Notes: generated by a model not told the origin, from the letters alone. Counted from the stretch's first letter, positions 1 through 6,687 are shown. The stretch: 8,982 nt of DNA from Thiobacillus sp. (GCA_018780025.1 JADMKH010000231.1:1-8982), one strand, 5' to 3'. Numbers and translations: made by a program.

Positions 1-108
1 TTGCCGACCTACATATGCAATCCCGTTTAATGCGTGCCGGATCAATAGATTTGCGGGACGCAACCGATCTTCGGGGGAATACTTCGGGCTGATCTTCTTG
101 CTCTTCAT
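1..108 (-). pseudogene. N-terminal fragment resembling IS3 OrfA transposase subunit
   Basis: The first 36 codons of a minus-strand ORF begin with ATG at 108 and remain open to the window edge. The start MKSKKISPKYSPE is typical of the basic N-terminus of IS3-group OrfA proteins, the helix-turn-helix DNA-binding subunit of the transposase, which often have a K-x-YSPE-F motif followed by a helix. From about residue 14 the peptide (DRLRPANLLIRHALNGIAYVGR) no longer looks like the expected OrfA helix-turn-helix, so the gene is probably broken or rearranged near position 65. The ATG is preceded by a purine-rich GAGAGGATGAAG stretch that can serve as a ribosome binding site. No function should be assumed beyond a remnant. 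Only 36 codons can be seen, which is why confidence is low. Confidence 0.35.
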
Positions 109-159
109 GGCTTCATCCTCTCAAGAGTTGAAGCCTCCTCAAAACCCGGGGCGATTTAC
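1..159 (-). mobile_element. Probable truncated end of an IS3-family-like insertion sequence
   Basis: On the minus strand the segment just inside position 159 reads like the terminal inverted repeat of IS3-family elements: a TG followed shortly by a CGCCCCGGGTTTT block (complement of about 140-152). A short leader and a small basic ORF then start at 108. Only this end is present; no partner repeat, target duplication or transposase core is visible, because the element runs off the left edge or is already degraded. The exact outer boundary is uncertain by several bases. The identification rests on remembered family features and not on an alignment. It could instead be another repeat with a chance CCCCGGG block. 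Confidence 0.4.
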
Positions 160-410
160 ATTTCATGCATACAAAAATTTGGCCGGCTATCCCGCAACAT
201 TCCAAAAAGCTTCATGAGAAAATCCATCAGCCAGATTAACGGCGTAGGATATTCAATCCCACGCCGGGTCGACAATCCCATTCTCACGCGATCACTCTTT
301 GAATCACTTCCTGTGCAGACCTTTGCCTGAGTCCTGAAGCTTAACTTCTCGTGCCGCTTGCCGATGTCGTTAGTTAGTACGCTACGTTTCACTCATAGCA
401 ACATGTCGCC
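160..410. other. Intergenic region without a convincing gene
   Basis: These roughly 250 bases lie between the insertion-sequence-like end and the cyclic di-GMP gene. A 78-codon minus-strand ORF (392 to 156) spans most of it but shows no recognisable family and no good ribosome binding site, so it is not called. The region has lower GC than the flanking genes and contains the hairpin at 241-265. I could not identify a convincing sigma70 promoter for the downstream gene; TTGCCG at 358-363 is a possible -35 element but lacks a good -10 at proper spacing. Confidence 0.5.
241..265. repeat. Near-perfect inverted repeat / hairpin, 10-base arms, 5-base loop
   Basis: The arms 241-250 (GGCGTAGGAT) and 256-265 (ATCCCACGCC) are complementary at 9 of 10 positions around the loop ATTCA. 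Read on the minus strand, the mismatch becomes a G-U pair, so an RNA from that strand would form an uninterrupted 10-pair stem. No U-run follows on either strand, so it does not look like a standard terminator. It may be an operator, a structured leader, or part of a dispersed repeat. Confidence 0.5.
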
Positions 411-2747
411 ATGCCATCCACAGAATCCAATTTCCCCTTAATCCTCCGACTGACCTTCCTGTCATCCATCATCCTGGGCACCGCCGCAATAGGAGTGGCA
501 GGGTACTGGAGCTGGCAGCGGGAAGCCCGCGAGCTAAATAACAACCTGCAGATTCAGGCTGGCTTTCTCGCTTCAGCCAGCCAGGCGGTCTTCGACAATA
601 TGGGCAACGGGCTCGCCCCCTTGGGAGACCTGTTGCAGACGCTGGATATTCTGGACCGCCCTGAACTGGCCCGCCCCCATCTTGTGCGGTTTCAGGCGCG
701 CTTTCCCGAAGTGGGCTCAATGGCAATCATTCGCCCGGACGGTCTGATGCTGGTCAATACCGCATTGGCGCCAGGGATGGCCTTGCCGGACTATAGAAAT
801 GATCGCCCTTATCTGGATCAGTTCAAGACGTCTCTCACAAGCCAATCACCCTACATGCTGGGGCCTCCGGAATACGGCAAGATCCTCAAGCAATGGCGTT
901 TCCCATTCCGCTATACGGTACGGGATGAAACGGGCGTTCCCTTGTTCGTGCTCCAGGCCGCGATTCCCCTGGAGAAGCGCGGCATCTTTCTGTACGATTT
1001 GCCGCTGCCGCCATCCAGCTTTATTGGCTTGCTGCGGGAGGACGGTCTGCAGCAGGCGCGCTGGCCAGCTGCCAATCCGCATGCCACATATGGCCGTCTC
1101 TCTCCCGGTCCACTCGCGAAACTGCGCCAGGAGCAGCCCCATTTAAAGGAAGGCCTGTTCAGTGGCCATTCCCCCTGGATATCCGCTGGCAAGCAGCGCA
1201 TCGGCGCCTTCAAGCGGCTGGCGCATCTACCAATCTATGCCTATGTTTCGGTTCCGGTGTCTTATGTTTACGAACGCTGGTGGCGCAACAACGCCGTCAC
1301 GCTCGGCGTGTTTCTCGTGTACCTGGCTATTTTTTCCTATGTTGCTCGCCGGGTGACCCGGCACGAGCGGATACACAGTTCCGAGCTGCATGGCCAGGCG
1401 CGTCTCGACAGTCTCACCGGCACGCCCAATCGCACCGGGGCCGACGAACTGCTGGAGAGGCAACTGCTGCGCGCGTCTGAAACCGGTGGATCGTTTGCCA
1501 TCCTGTTTCTCGACCTGGACCGTTTCAAGGACATCAACGACACCCACGGCCACAGCACCGGGGATGCGCTGTTGGCCGAGGTCGTGCGCAGCCTGTCTGC
1601 GCACTTGCGCCAGGACGACATGCTCGCGCGGGTGGGGGGCGATGAATTCATGGTCATACTGCCCGGTGCCAACATAGACACTGCCCGGCACACGGCCGAA
1701 CGCCTGATCAAGGCTTTTTCAGAGCCGTTTCTGGTGCATGGCAGGAAACTACAGGCATCGTGCAGCATCGGTGCGGCCGTATTCCCAACGCATGGAAACG
1801 CTCGCGAAGACCTGATCAAATGCGCCGACACCGCCATGTATGAAGCCAAGCGCGCCGGACGCGCCCGCTTCGCCATGTACGAAGAGCGTTTCGGCACCCT
1901 CCGGCAGCGACGCCTGGCGTTGCAGGAACAATTACAGCGTGCGCTTGAGAAAAACCAGTTCCTGCTGCACTACCAGCCGATCCTGGATCTGCAAAGCCGG
2001 CGCATTGTGGCTGTCGAGGCGCTGCTGCGATGGCAGGATGAAAACGGACGCCAACACAGCGCGGCGGATTTCGTTTCGGTTGCCGAGGAATCGGGTCTCA
2101 TCCTGACGCTGGGCGAGTGGGTTCTGAATCAGGCTTGCAAGCAAGCTCAGGCCTGGGCCGAGGCAGGCTACCCCCTCCGGATGTCGGTCAACCTGTCGCC
2201 CCGCCAGTTCCAGGCTGCCGACCTTGTCGATCAGGTCAGAAACGCCCTGCAGCGCACCGGTTTGCCGCCTGCCGCGCTGGAGCTGGAAATCACTGAAAGC
2301 ACCGCCATGGACGACCCCGAATCCAGCATCCGGGTCCTGACGGAATTCAAGCAACTCGGGGTCAGTATCGCCATCGACGATTTCGGCACCGGCTATTCTT
2401 CGCTGAGCTACCTTAAGCGGATTCCCGCCGACAAGCTCAAAATCGACAAGAGCTTCGTGGATGGCGTTGCATCCGAGTCGGAAGACTTGGCCATTGTGCG
2501 TTCTGTGCTCGCCCTCGCTGCCAGCCTTGGTATTGAAACCGTCGCCGAAGGCATCGAGCAGGCAGCGCAAATGCAGGCATTGATCGATCTCGGCTGCCAA
2601 TATGGTCAGGGCTATTTATTTTCGCGCCCGCTTGCGCCGGAAGTGTTTTCACAAACCTTTTTTGAGCCGCGTCCGCACGGCGGGCCGGACGCGCCTCCGA
2701 TTATCTGGACGCAAGGGAATGCGGTGGTCGCCAGCCAAAGCAATTAA
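411..2747 (+). CDS. Membrane-anchored Cache-GGDEF-EAL protein (diguanylate cyclase/phosphodiesterase)
   Basis: This 778-residue protein is predicted to make and/or degrade the second messenger cyclic di-GMP in response to a periplasmic signal. A transmembrane helix at about residues 10-31 and another at about 294-316 flank a periplasmic double-Cache-like sensor of about 250 residues. The GGDEF domain has an intact active-site loop GGDEF at 409-413 and the product-inhibition I-site RQDD at 400-403, correctly spaced five residues before it. The EAL domain has the EAL motif at 536-538, N594 in NLSPRQF, E626 in ELEITES, the DDFGTG loop with D656 and D657, K677, and E713 in VAEG. All are residues known to bind metal or substrate in active phosphodiesterases, so both activities look possible. 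The diguanylate cyclase signature reads DSLTGTPNR, with T where many members have L. ATG 411 is chosen because an in-frame stop lies at 396-398; no clear Shine-Dalgarno precedes it. The ligand cannot be read from sequence. Confidence 0.95.
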   Translation: MPSTESNFPLILRLTFLSSIILGTAAIGVAGYWSWQREARELNNNLQIQAGFLASASQAVFDNMGNGLAPLGDLLQTLDILDRPELARPHLVRFQARFPEVGSMAIIRPDGLMLVNTALAPGMALPDYRNDRPYLDQFKTSLTSQSPYMLGPPEYGKILKQWRFPFRYTVRDETGVPLFVLQAAIPLEKRGIFLYDLPLPPSSFIGLLREDGLQQARWPAANPHATYGRLSPGPLAKLRQEQPHLKEGLFSGHSPWISAGKQRIGAFKRLAHLPIYAYVSVPVSYVYERWWRNNAVTLGVFLVYLAIFSYVARRVTRHERIHSSELHGQARLDSLTGTPNRTGADELLERQLLRASETGGSFAILFLDLDRFKDINDTHGHSTGDALLAEVVRSLSAHLRQDDMLARVGGDEFMVILPGANIDTARHTAERLIKAFSEPFLVHGRKLQASCSIGAAVFPTHGNAREDLIKCADTAMYEAKRAGRARFAMYEERFGTLRQRRLALQEQLQRALEKNQFLLHYQPILDLQSRRIVAVEALLRWQDENGRQHSAADFVSVAEESGLILTLGEWVLNQACKQAQAWAEAGYPLRMSVNLSPRQFQAADLVDQVRNALQRTGLPPAALELEITESTAMDDPESSIRVLTEFKQLGVSIAIDDFGTGYSSLSYLKRIPADKLKIDKSFVDGVASESEDLAIVRSVLALAASLGIETVAEGIEQAAQMQALIDLGCQYGQGYLFSRPLAPEVFSQTFFEPRPHGGPDAPPIIWTQGNAVVASQSN

Positions 2748-2755
2748 CCGGCTAA

Positions 2756-2790
2756 CCCCCCTCATCTTTGCTATGTTTCAGGAAAGGGGG
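2756..2790 (+). promoter_or_regulatory. C-run facing the G-rich ribosome binding site of the phosphoribosyltransferase gene
   Basis: A run of six C at 2756-2761 is followed 24 bases later by GGGGG at 2786-2790, which is part of the purine-rich Shine-Dalgarno region (from about 2780) for the start at 2796. In an mRNA covering both, a five-pair G-C stem could cover the ribosome binding site. It is short, with a long loop, so this is only a candidate translational control element. Confidence 0.2.
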
Positions 2791-2795
2791 CCGCC

Positions 2796-3419
2796 ATGCT
2801 ATTCCACAACCGCAACGAAGCCGCAGACCAACTGGCCGCGCGACTGGCCGGGCACGCAGGACGGCATCCCCTGATTCTCGCCATTCCGCGCGGCGCCGTT
2901 CCCATGGCCAGACGCATCGCCGATGCCCTGCAGGGTGATCTGGATGTGGTGCTGGTGCGCAAGCTGCGCGCACCGTTCAATCCGGAATTCGCCATCGGCT
3001 CGATCGACGAATCGGGCTGGACCTATGTTGCGGACTACGCAGAATCGGCCGGCGGCACGCCCGCCTACCTGGAACAGGAGAAGCAGGCCCAGCTCGCAAC
3101 GATCCGCCAGCGCCGCGCGCACTACACGCCGCTGCGTCCGCCGATCGACCCGGCCGGGCGTATCGTGATTGTGGTGGACGACGGGCTGGCCACGGGCGCC
3201 ACGATGATTTCCGCACTGCATGCGCTGCGCGCGCAGAAGCCGGCGCGCCTGATCTGCGCGGTGCCGGTGGCGCCGCCGGACACGCTGGAAAAGATCCGGC
3301 CGTATGCCGACGAGGTGGTGTGCCTGCACGCACCGGAAAACTTTCACGCGGTGGGTCAGTTCTATGCCGACTTCCCGCAGGTCGAGGACGCGGAAGTCGA
3401 AGCCATTCTCAGAGCCTAG
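2796..3419 (+). CDS. Phosphoribosyltransferase-domain protein
   Basis: This 207-residue cytoplasmic protein has the type I phosphoribosyltransferase fold. The PRPP-binding loop VVDDGLATGAT occupies residues 126-136, with the paired acidic residues D128 and D129 that contact the ribose hydroxyls. The early motif LAIPRGAVPMA, the segment DVVLVRKLRAP and the position of the PRPP loop match a group of stand-alone predicted phosphoribosyltransferases that are often fused or adjacent to dienelactone-hydrolase-like domains. It lacks obvious features of named purine or pyrimidine salvage enzymes, so its base substrate is unknown. ATG 2796 follows a strong purine-rich ribosome binding site at 2780-2790. 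The gap from the upstream cyclic di-GMP gene is 48 bases, so cotranscription is possible but unproven. Its last 11 bases overlap the end of the convergent hydrolase gene. Confidence 0.9.
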   Translation: MLFHNRNEAADQLAARLAGHAGRHPLILAIPRGAVPMARRIADALQGDLDVVLVRKLRAPFNPEFAIGSIDESGWTYVADYAESAGGTPAYLEQEKQAQLATIRQRRAHYTPLRPPIDPAGRIVIVVDDGLATGATMISALHALRAQKPARLICAVPVAPPDTLEKIRPYADEVVCLHAPENFHAVGQFYADFPQVEDAEVEAILRA

Positions 3420-4065
3420 CGGGCTTCGCTCCCAGATGGCGCACGAACCAGGCCGCAGCCTGGCGCGCTACTTCCTCCAGCGTGCCGGGCTCCTCGAACA
3501 GGTGGGTGGCGCCGGGAACGATGATCAACTCTTTTTCGCAACGCAACTGGTCGTAGGCTTGCTGGTTGAGGTCGATCACGCCGTCGTCCCTGCCGCCGAC
3601 CAGCAACAGCGTCGGCGCGCTCACGGTCGCCAAGGCGTCGCGACTCGCCAGATCGGGACGGCCGCCGCGCGAAACCGCGGCCTGGACGTCTGCGCCCAGC
3701 AAGGCGGCGGCTTCGAGCGCAGCTGCGGCGCCGGTGCTGGCGCCAAAAAATCCCAGCGGCAGCGCACGGGTGACCGCCTGTTCGCCCACCCAGCGCGCTG
3801 CCGCCAGCAGGCGCTGTGTCAACAAGCCGATATCAAAGCGCTGGGCATAATCGCGATCTTCCTCCGGCGTCAGCAAATCCATCAGCAGCGTGCCGACGCC
3901 GGCCTGACGCAGCACGCCAGCCACGTAGTTGTTGCGCGGCGAATGGCGCGACGAGCCGCTGCCATGGGCGAACAGCACCAACCCGACGGCATGATCGGGA
4001 ATCTCCAGCATGCCTTCGACGGTCACTGTGCCCACGGGGATGTGAACCAGCATCGAGGTGCTCAT
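3409..4065 (-). CDS. Dienelactone-hydrolase-like alpha/beta hydrolase
   Basis: This 218-residue predicted cytoplasmic hydrolase has the alpha/beta-hydrolase order of motifs: an oxyanion-region HGSGSS at 34-39, the nucleophile elbow GASTG with S110, the acid in GGRD with D160, and the catalytic histidine H188 in GATH. The short length, without a cap domain, fits the dienelactone-hydrolase family. The substrate cannot be inferred, and a dienelactone is not implied. The start is set at 4065 because its ATG overlaps the stop of the radical SAM gene as ATGA (4062-4065), the usual sign of translational coupling, and GGGAGA lies about eight bases upstream. A longer reading from 4158 would extend into the upstream gene and adds residues that do not look like part of the fold. 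It is the last gene of the minus-strand operon and meets the phosphoribosyltransferase gene tail to tail. Confidence 0.92.
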   Translation of the reverse strand: MSTSMLVHIPVGTVTVEGMLEIPDHAVGLVLFAHGSGSSRHSPRNNYVAGVLRQAGVGTLLMDLLTPEEDRDYAQRFDIGLLTQRLLAAARWVGEQAVTRALPLGFFGASTGAAAALEAAALLGADVQAAVSRGGRPDLASRDALATVSAPTLLLVGGRDDGVIDLNQQAYDQLRCEKELIIVPGATHLFEEPGTLEEVARQAAAWFVRHLGAKPARL

Positions 4066-5156
4066 GACCGGTTCTCCCGGTGCATGGCAACCGGAATGCG
4101 GCGGTTGCCAAAGGGGTGGCTGAACGCGCCGAAGCGGCCGGCGATGGCACTGCCGCAATGCGGGCAGTGGCCGTCTGGCGTGATGCTGTATTGGTCGATG
4201 CGATACCAGTCGCGCACGATCAGGGCTTCATGGCAGTTCGGGCAAGCGGTAGCGCCGCCCGCGGTGTCGTGCACATTGCCGGTGTAAACATAATGCAGAC
4301 CGGCTTTCAGCGCGAGTTCGCGCGCGCGGGTCAGCGTGGAGGCCGGCGTGGGCGGCACATCGCGCATCTTCCAGTCGGGATGGAAAGCGGAAAAATGCAG
4401 CGGCACGTCGGGGCCGAGTTCGCGCAGGATCCACTGGCACATCGCCCCGATTTCGGCGTCAGAATCGTTGTGGTCCGGAATCAGCAAGGTGGTGATCTCG
4501 AACCAGACGTTGGTTTCGCGCTTCAGATACACCAGCGTGTCCAGCACGGGCTGCAAGTGGGCGCCAGTCAGCTTGACGTAGAAGTCGTCGGTAAAGGCCT
4601 TGAGGTCGACGTTGACTGCGTCCATCCTGGCAAAGAATTCACGGCGCGGCGCTTCGTGGATATAGCCGGCGGTGACCGCCACGGTCTTGAGCCCGCGCGC
4701 ATGACTGGCGTCGGCCACATCCATCGCGTATTCGGCGAAGATCACCGGATCGTTGTAAGTGAAGGCCACGCTCTTGCAGCCGCTCTGTTCGGCGGCGGCG
4801 GCGATTTCGTCCGGCGACGCCTGATCCATCAGCGTGTCGGTCTCGCGCGACTTGGAAATGTCCCAGTTCTGGCAGAACTTGCAGGCGAGGTTGCAGCCGG
4901 CGGTGCCGAAGGAGAACACCGACGAGCCAGGGTAAAAATGGTTCAGCGGCTTTTTCTCGATGGGATCGACGCAGAAGCCGGACGAGCGGCCGTAGGTGGC
5001 GAGCACCATCTGCCCGCCTTCCATCTTGCGCACGAAGCACAGGCCACGCTGGCCTTCGTGCAGCTTGCAGTCGCGCGGGCAGAGGTCGCACTGGATGCGG
5101 CCGTCGGGCAGCGCATGCCACCAGCGCGCCGGGTAATGCGATTCAGGAATGCTCAT
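4062..5156 (-). CDS. amrS: AmmeMemoRadiSam system radical SAM enzyme
   Basis: This 364-residue protein is a radical S-adenosylmethionine enzyme. The cluster motif CNLACKFC at 88-95 supplies C88, C92 and C95 for the [4Fe-4S] cluster that cleaves SAM. A cysteine-rich N-terminal segment (C23, C26, C30, C40, in CDLCPRDC and later GLC) and a C-terminal zinc-ribbon-like part (C305, C308, C331, C334) are both typical of the family that NCBI/TIGRFAM call AmmeMemoRadiSam system radical SAM. Older annotations label it a pyruvate-formate-lyase-activating enzyme homologue, but the extra cysteine pairs and the neighbours make that label misleading. The start overlaps the end of the upstream Memo-AMMECR1 gene by 14 bases, with a strong AGGAGGT about eight bases before the ATG and inside that gene. 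The reaction and substrate are not known to me. Confidence 0.95.
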   Translation of the reverse strand: MSIPESHYPARWWHALPDGRIQCDLCPRDCKLHEGQRGLCFVRKMEGGQMVLATYGRSSGFCVDPIEKKPLNHFYPGSSVFSFGTAGCNLACKFCQNWDISKSRETDTLMDQASPDEIAAAAEQSGCKSVAFTYNDPVIFAEYAMDVADASHARGLKTVAVTAGYIHEAPRREFFARMDAVNVDLKAFTDDFYVKLTGAHLQPVLDTLVYLKRETNVWFEITTLLIPDHNDSDAEIGAMCQWILRELGPDVPLHFSAFHPDWKMRDVPPTPASTLTRARELALKAGLHYVYTGNVHDTAGGATACPNCHEALIVRDWYRIDQYSITPDGHCPHCGSAIAGRFGAFSHPFGNRRIPVAMHRENRS

Positions 5157-6513
5157 TTGAAGCCACCTCCTTCCACTTGCTCACCGTGTAGCGCGACAGG
5201 CGCACCTGATCTTCCCAAAAATCCGCAGCCAGCCCTGCCTTGCGCTTGAGGTGGGCCATGAATTCTGCCGGTTCAGGCAATTGCTCCCACACTTGGGGCA
5301 GGAAGGTGCTGCGGTAGTGCCCATACTCGAACACCACACCATCGACGTTCGGCCGCAATGCGGCCAGTGCATCCGCTTCGCTCTCCACCACCAGTGCTTC
5401 ACTGGGGGAAAGCAGCGAAACCTCGACCCGGATTTCCTCGAATTCCGCCAGGATCAGCGGCGTGAAGCGGGGGTCGCGAAAGGCCGCCGCCACCGCGTTT
5501 TCCCGTACATCCACCCCCAGTGGGCGATGCGCCTCCAGTGTGCCGATGCAGCCGCGCAACTCGCCTTGCCGGGTCAGGGTGACAAAACTCGCACCGGGTT
5601 CGGTCAGCCAGCCGGCCGGATTGACGAATGCAGCCGCATGCCCCAGTTTCGACGCAATCCCGGAACGCGCCAGTTTCAGCAGGGTCGTGCCTTTGTCTGC
5701 GTCGACTTGATCCAGATTGGCCCTGGCTTGAAATGCGAACGCGGCGTAGCCGACTACCCGCTCGGCATCGCCCGCAGTTTCGCTGGAATTCTTCACATCC
5801 AGCACCACCGGGTGCAGGCCATGCTTGCGCGCAGCCAGCAGCAGGCCGTTAACCGGTGTAGCGCCACAGGCCTGCTCGTGGTTGAGGTGTGGATTCAACT
5901 TCAAAATAGCCTCCACGGTCCCGCCATCCCTCTGGCGGGCCAGCGCGTCGGGTAAAAAATGCGAGAGGTCGGAACTGATCACGATCAGCGTTTCATCGCC
6001 GCCCCACACCTGCTCCAGCACCTCGGCCACCTCGGCCGGGGTGGCTTCACCTACCGCCAGCGGAAGCAACTGGAAATCGCCCAGCACCTGCTGCAAAAAA
6101 GGCAACTGCACCTCCAGTGAATGCTCCATTTGATGCGCGGCTGCGCTTTGCGTCACTTGCGGCAGCCTGGCAAGCCGCTGCATGCTCTCGCAATCCAGCT
6201 GTATCTCGCCGAGCGGTGTGACAAAACGGTCGGCATCGGGGAGCGCCAGCCCCCGCACATACACGCGATGCGTGGGACCGAGCAGCACCACCCGGCGGAT
6301 GCGCCCACGCATCCCGCCCAACCGTGCATACGCGCTGGCCGCAACCGGGCCGGAATAAACATAACCGGCGTGCGGCACGATCAGCGCCTTCGGCGGGCGC
6401 GACAACTCGACCCCCTTGGCATTCGCAAGCAGATCCGCAAGCATGCGCTTGAGGACCTGGGGATCGTCAGGATAGAAAAGTCCCGCCACTGCAGCGGGTC
6501 GGATGCCGGGCAT
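5143..6513 (-). CDS. amrB: Memo-AMMECR1 fusion protein (AmmeMemoRadiSam proteins B and A)
   Basis: This 456-residue protein joins two domains usually made as separate proteins. Residues about 4-265 form a Memo domain, a fold related to class III extradiol dioxygenases of the LigB type. Candidate metal or active-site residues are H48 in PHAGYVYSG, H82 in GPTH, H131 in EHSLE, H185 in SSDLSHF and C216 in ACG. Residues about 275-450 form an AMMECR1 domain with its hallmark LRGCIG at 319-324 and the conserved FRDPRFTPL and TFLPQVWEQLP segments. Together with the downstream radical SAM gene this completes the AmmeMemoRadiSam trio. Fusion implies that the two proteins act at one site, but no reaction can be assigned from sequence. 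ATG 6513 is preceded by AGAGGA at good spacing. It is the first gene of the minus-strand operon. The symbol given covers the Memo part; the AMMECR1 part corresponds to amrA. Confidence 0.94.
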   Translation of the reverse strand: MPGIRPAAVAGLFYPDDPQVLKRMLADLLANAKGVELSRPPKALIVPHAGYVYSGPVAASAYARLGGMRGRIRRVVLLGPTHRVYVRGLALPDADRFVTPLGEIQLDCESMQRLARLPQVTQSAAAHQMEHSLEVQLPFLQQVLGDFQLLPLAVGEATPAEVAEVLEQVWGGDETLIVISSDLSHFLPDALARQRDGGTVEAILKLNPHLNHEQACGATPVNGLLLAARKHGLHPVVLDVKNSSETAGDAERVVGYAAFAFQARANLDQVDADKGTTLLKLARSGIASKLGHAAAFVNPAGWLTEPGASFVTLTRQGELRGCIGTLEAHRPLGVDVRENAVAAAFRDPRFTPLILAEFEEIRVEVSLLSPSEALVVESEADALAALRPNVDGVVFEYGHYRSTFLPQVWEQLPEPAEFMAHLKRKAGLAADFWEDQVRLSRYTVSKWKEVASNEHS

Positions 6514-6537
6514 AAATTTTTCCTCTGGATTAAGCTT

Positions 6538-6568
6538 AGTATCTGTGGCGAGACATATCAGATTTCAA
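6538..6568 (-). promoter_or_regulatory. Weak candidate promoter for the Memo-AMMECR1 operon
   Basis: On the minus strand TTGAAA (6568-6563) could be a -35 element. Two overlapping -10 candidates follow: CAGATA (6545-6540) with a 17-base spacer, or GATACT (6543-6538) with 19. The implied leader of roughly 25 bases contains the AGAGGA ribosome binding site. The -10 matches are poor, so this is tentative. Confidence 0.3.
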
Positions 6569-6641
6569 GTCAGACATCCTGTGCCTGGCCACCCCATCCC
6601 CTACAACAAATGCCCGACACCTGAAAAAACTCGCCATAATG

Positions 6642-6678
6642 TTGCGATCAAGACGACCCAGATCGTTAACGATCGCAA
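6642..6678. promoter_or_regulatory. Nested palindromes upstream of the histidine kinase (candidate operator)
   Basis: GATCGTTAACGATC at 6661-6674 is a perfect 14-base palindrome. Its right half also belongs to a wider inverted repeat, TTGCGATC at 6642-6649 with GATCGCAA at 6671-6678. The right arm ends at the Shine-Dalgarno sequence (AAGGTGGAG) of the kinase gene that starts at 6688. A -10-like CATAAT lies just upstream at 6635-6640, without a clear -35. The site is thus placed where a repressor or response regulator could control kinase transcription, and the divergent operon on the other side. As RNA it could also fold next to the ribosome binding site. Confidence 0.5.
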
Positions 6679-6687
6679 AGGTGGAGC

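Noticed and set aside
358..386. Possible sigma70 promoter before the cyclic di-GMP gene (TTGCCG at 358-363)
   Set aside because: At 17 bases spacing the -10 would be GCTACG, which matches the consensus poorly, so it was not listed as a promoter.
156..392. Minus-strand 78-codon ORF between the IS-like end and the cyclic di-GMP gene, ending right at the IS-like boundary
   Set aside because: No recognisable family, no good ribosome binding site, and mixed composition. It might be a gene cut by the insertion, but nothing in the sequence supports this beyond the position of its stop.
4066..4158. Upstream extension of the hydrolase to a start at 4158
   Set aside because: It would lie inside the radical SAM gene and adds a Pro/Arg-rich stretch foreign to the fold; the ATGA overlap at 4062-4065 with a ribosome binding site is a better start.
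4062..5156. Annotation of the radical SAM gene as pyruvate-formate-lyase-activating enzyme
   Set aside because: The extra cysteine pairs at both ends and the Memo-AMMECR1 neighbour fit the AmmeMemoRadiSam family, and no pyruvate formate-lyase gene is present in the window.
3304..5955. Long plus-strand ORFs opposite the hydrolase, radical SAM and Memo-AMMECR1 genes (3304-4287, 4080-5249, 5251-5955)
   Set aside because: They are antisense to genes with clear catalytic motifs and show Arg/Ala/Gly/Gln-rich, low-order protein sequence typical of open frames in GC-rich DNA.
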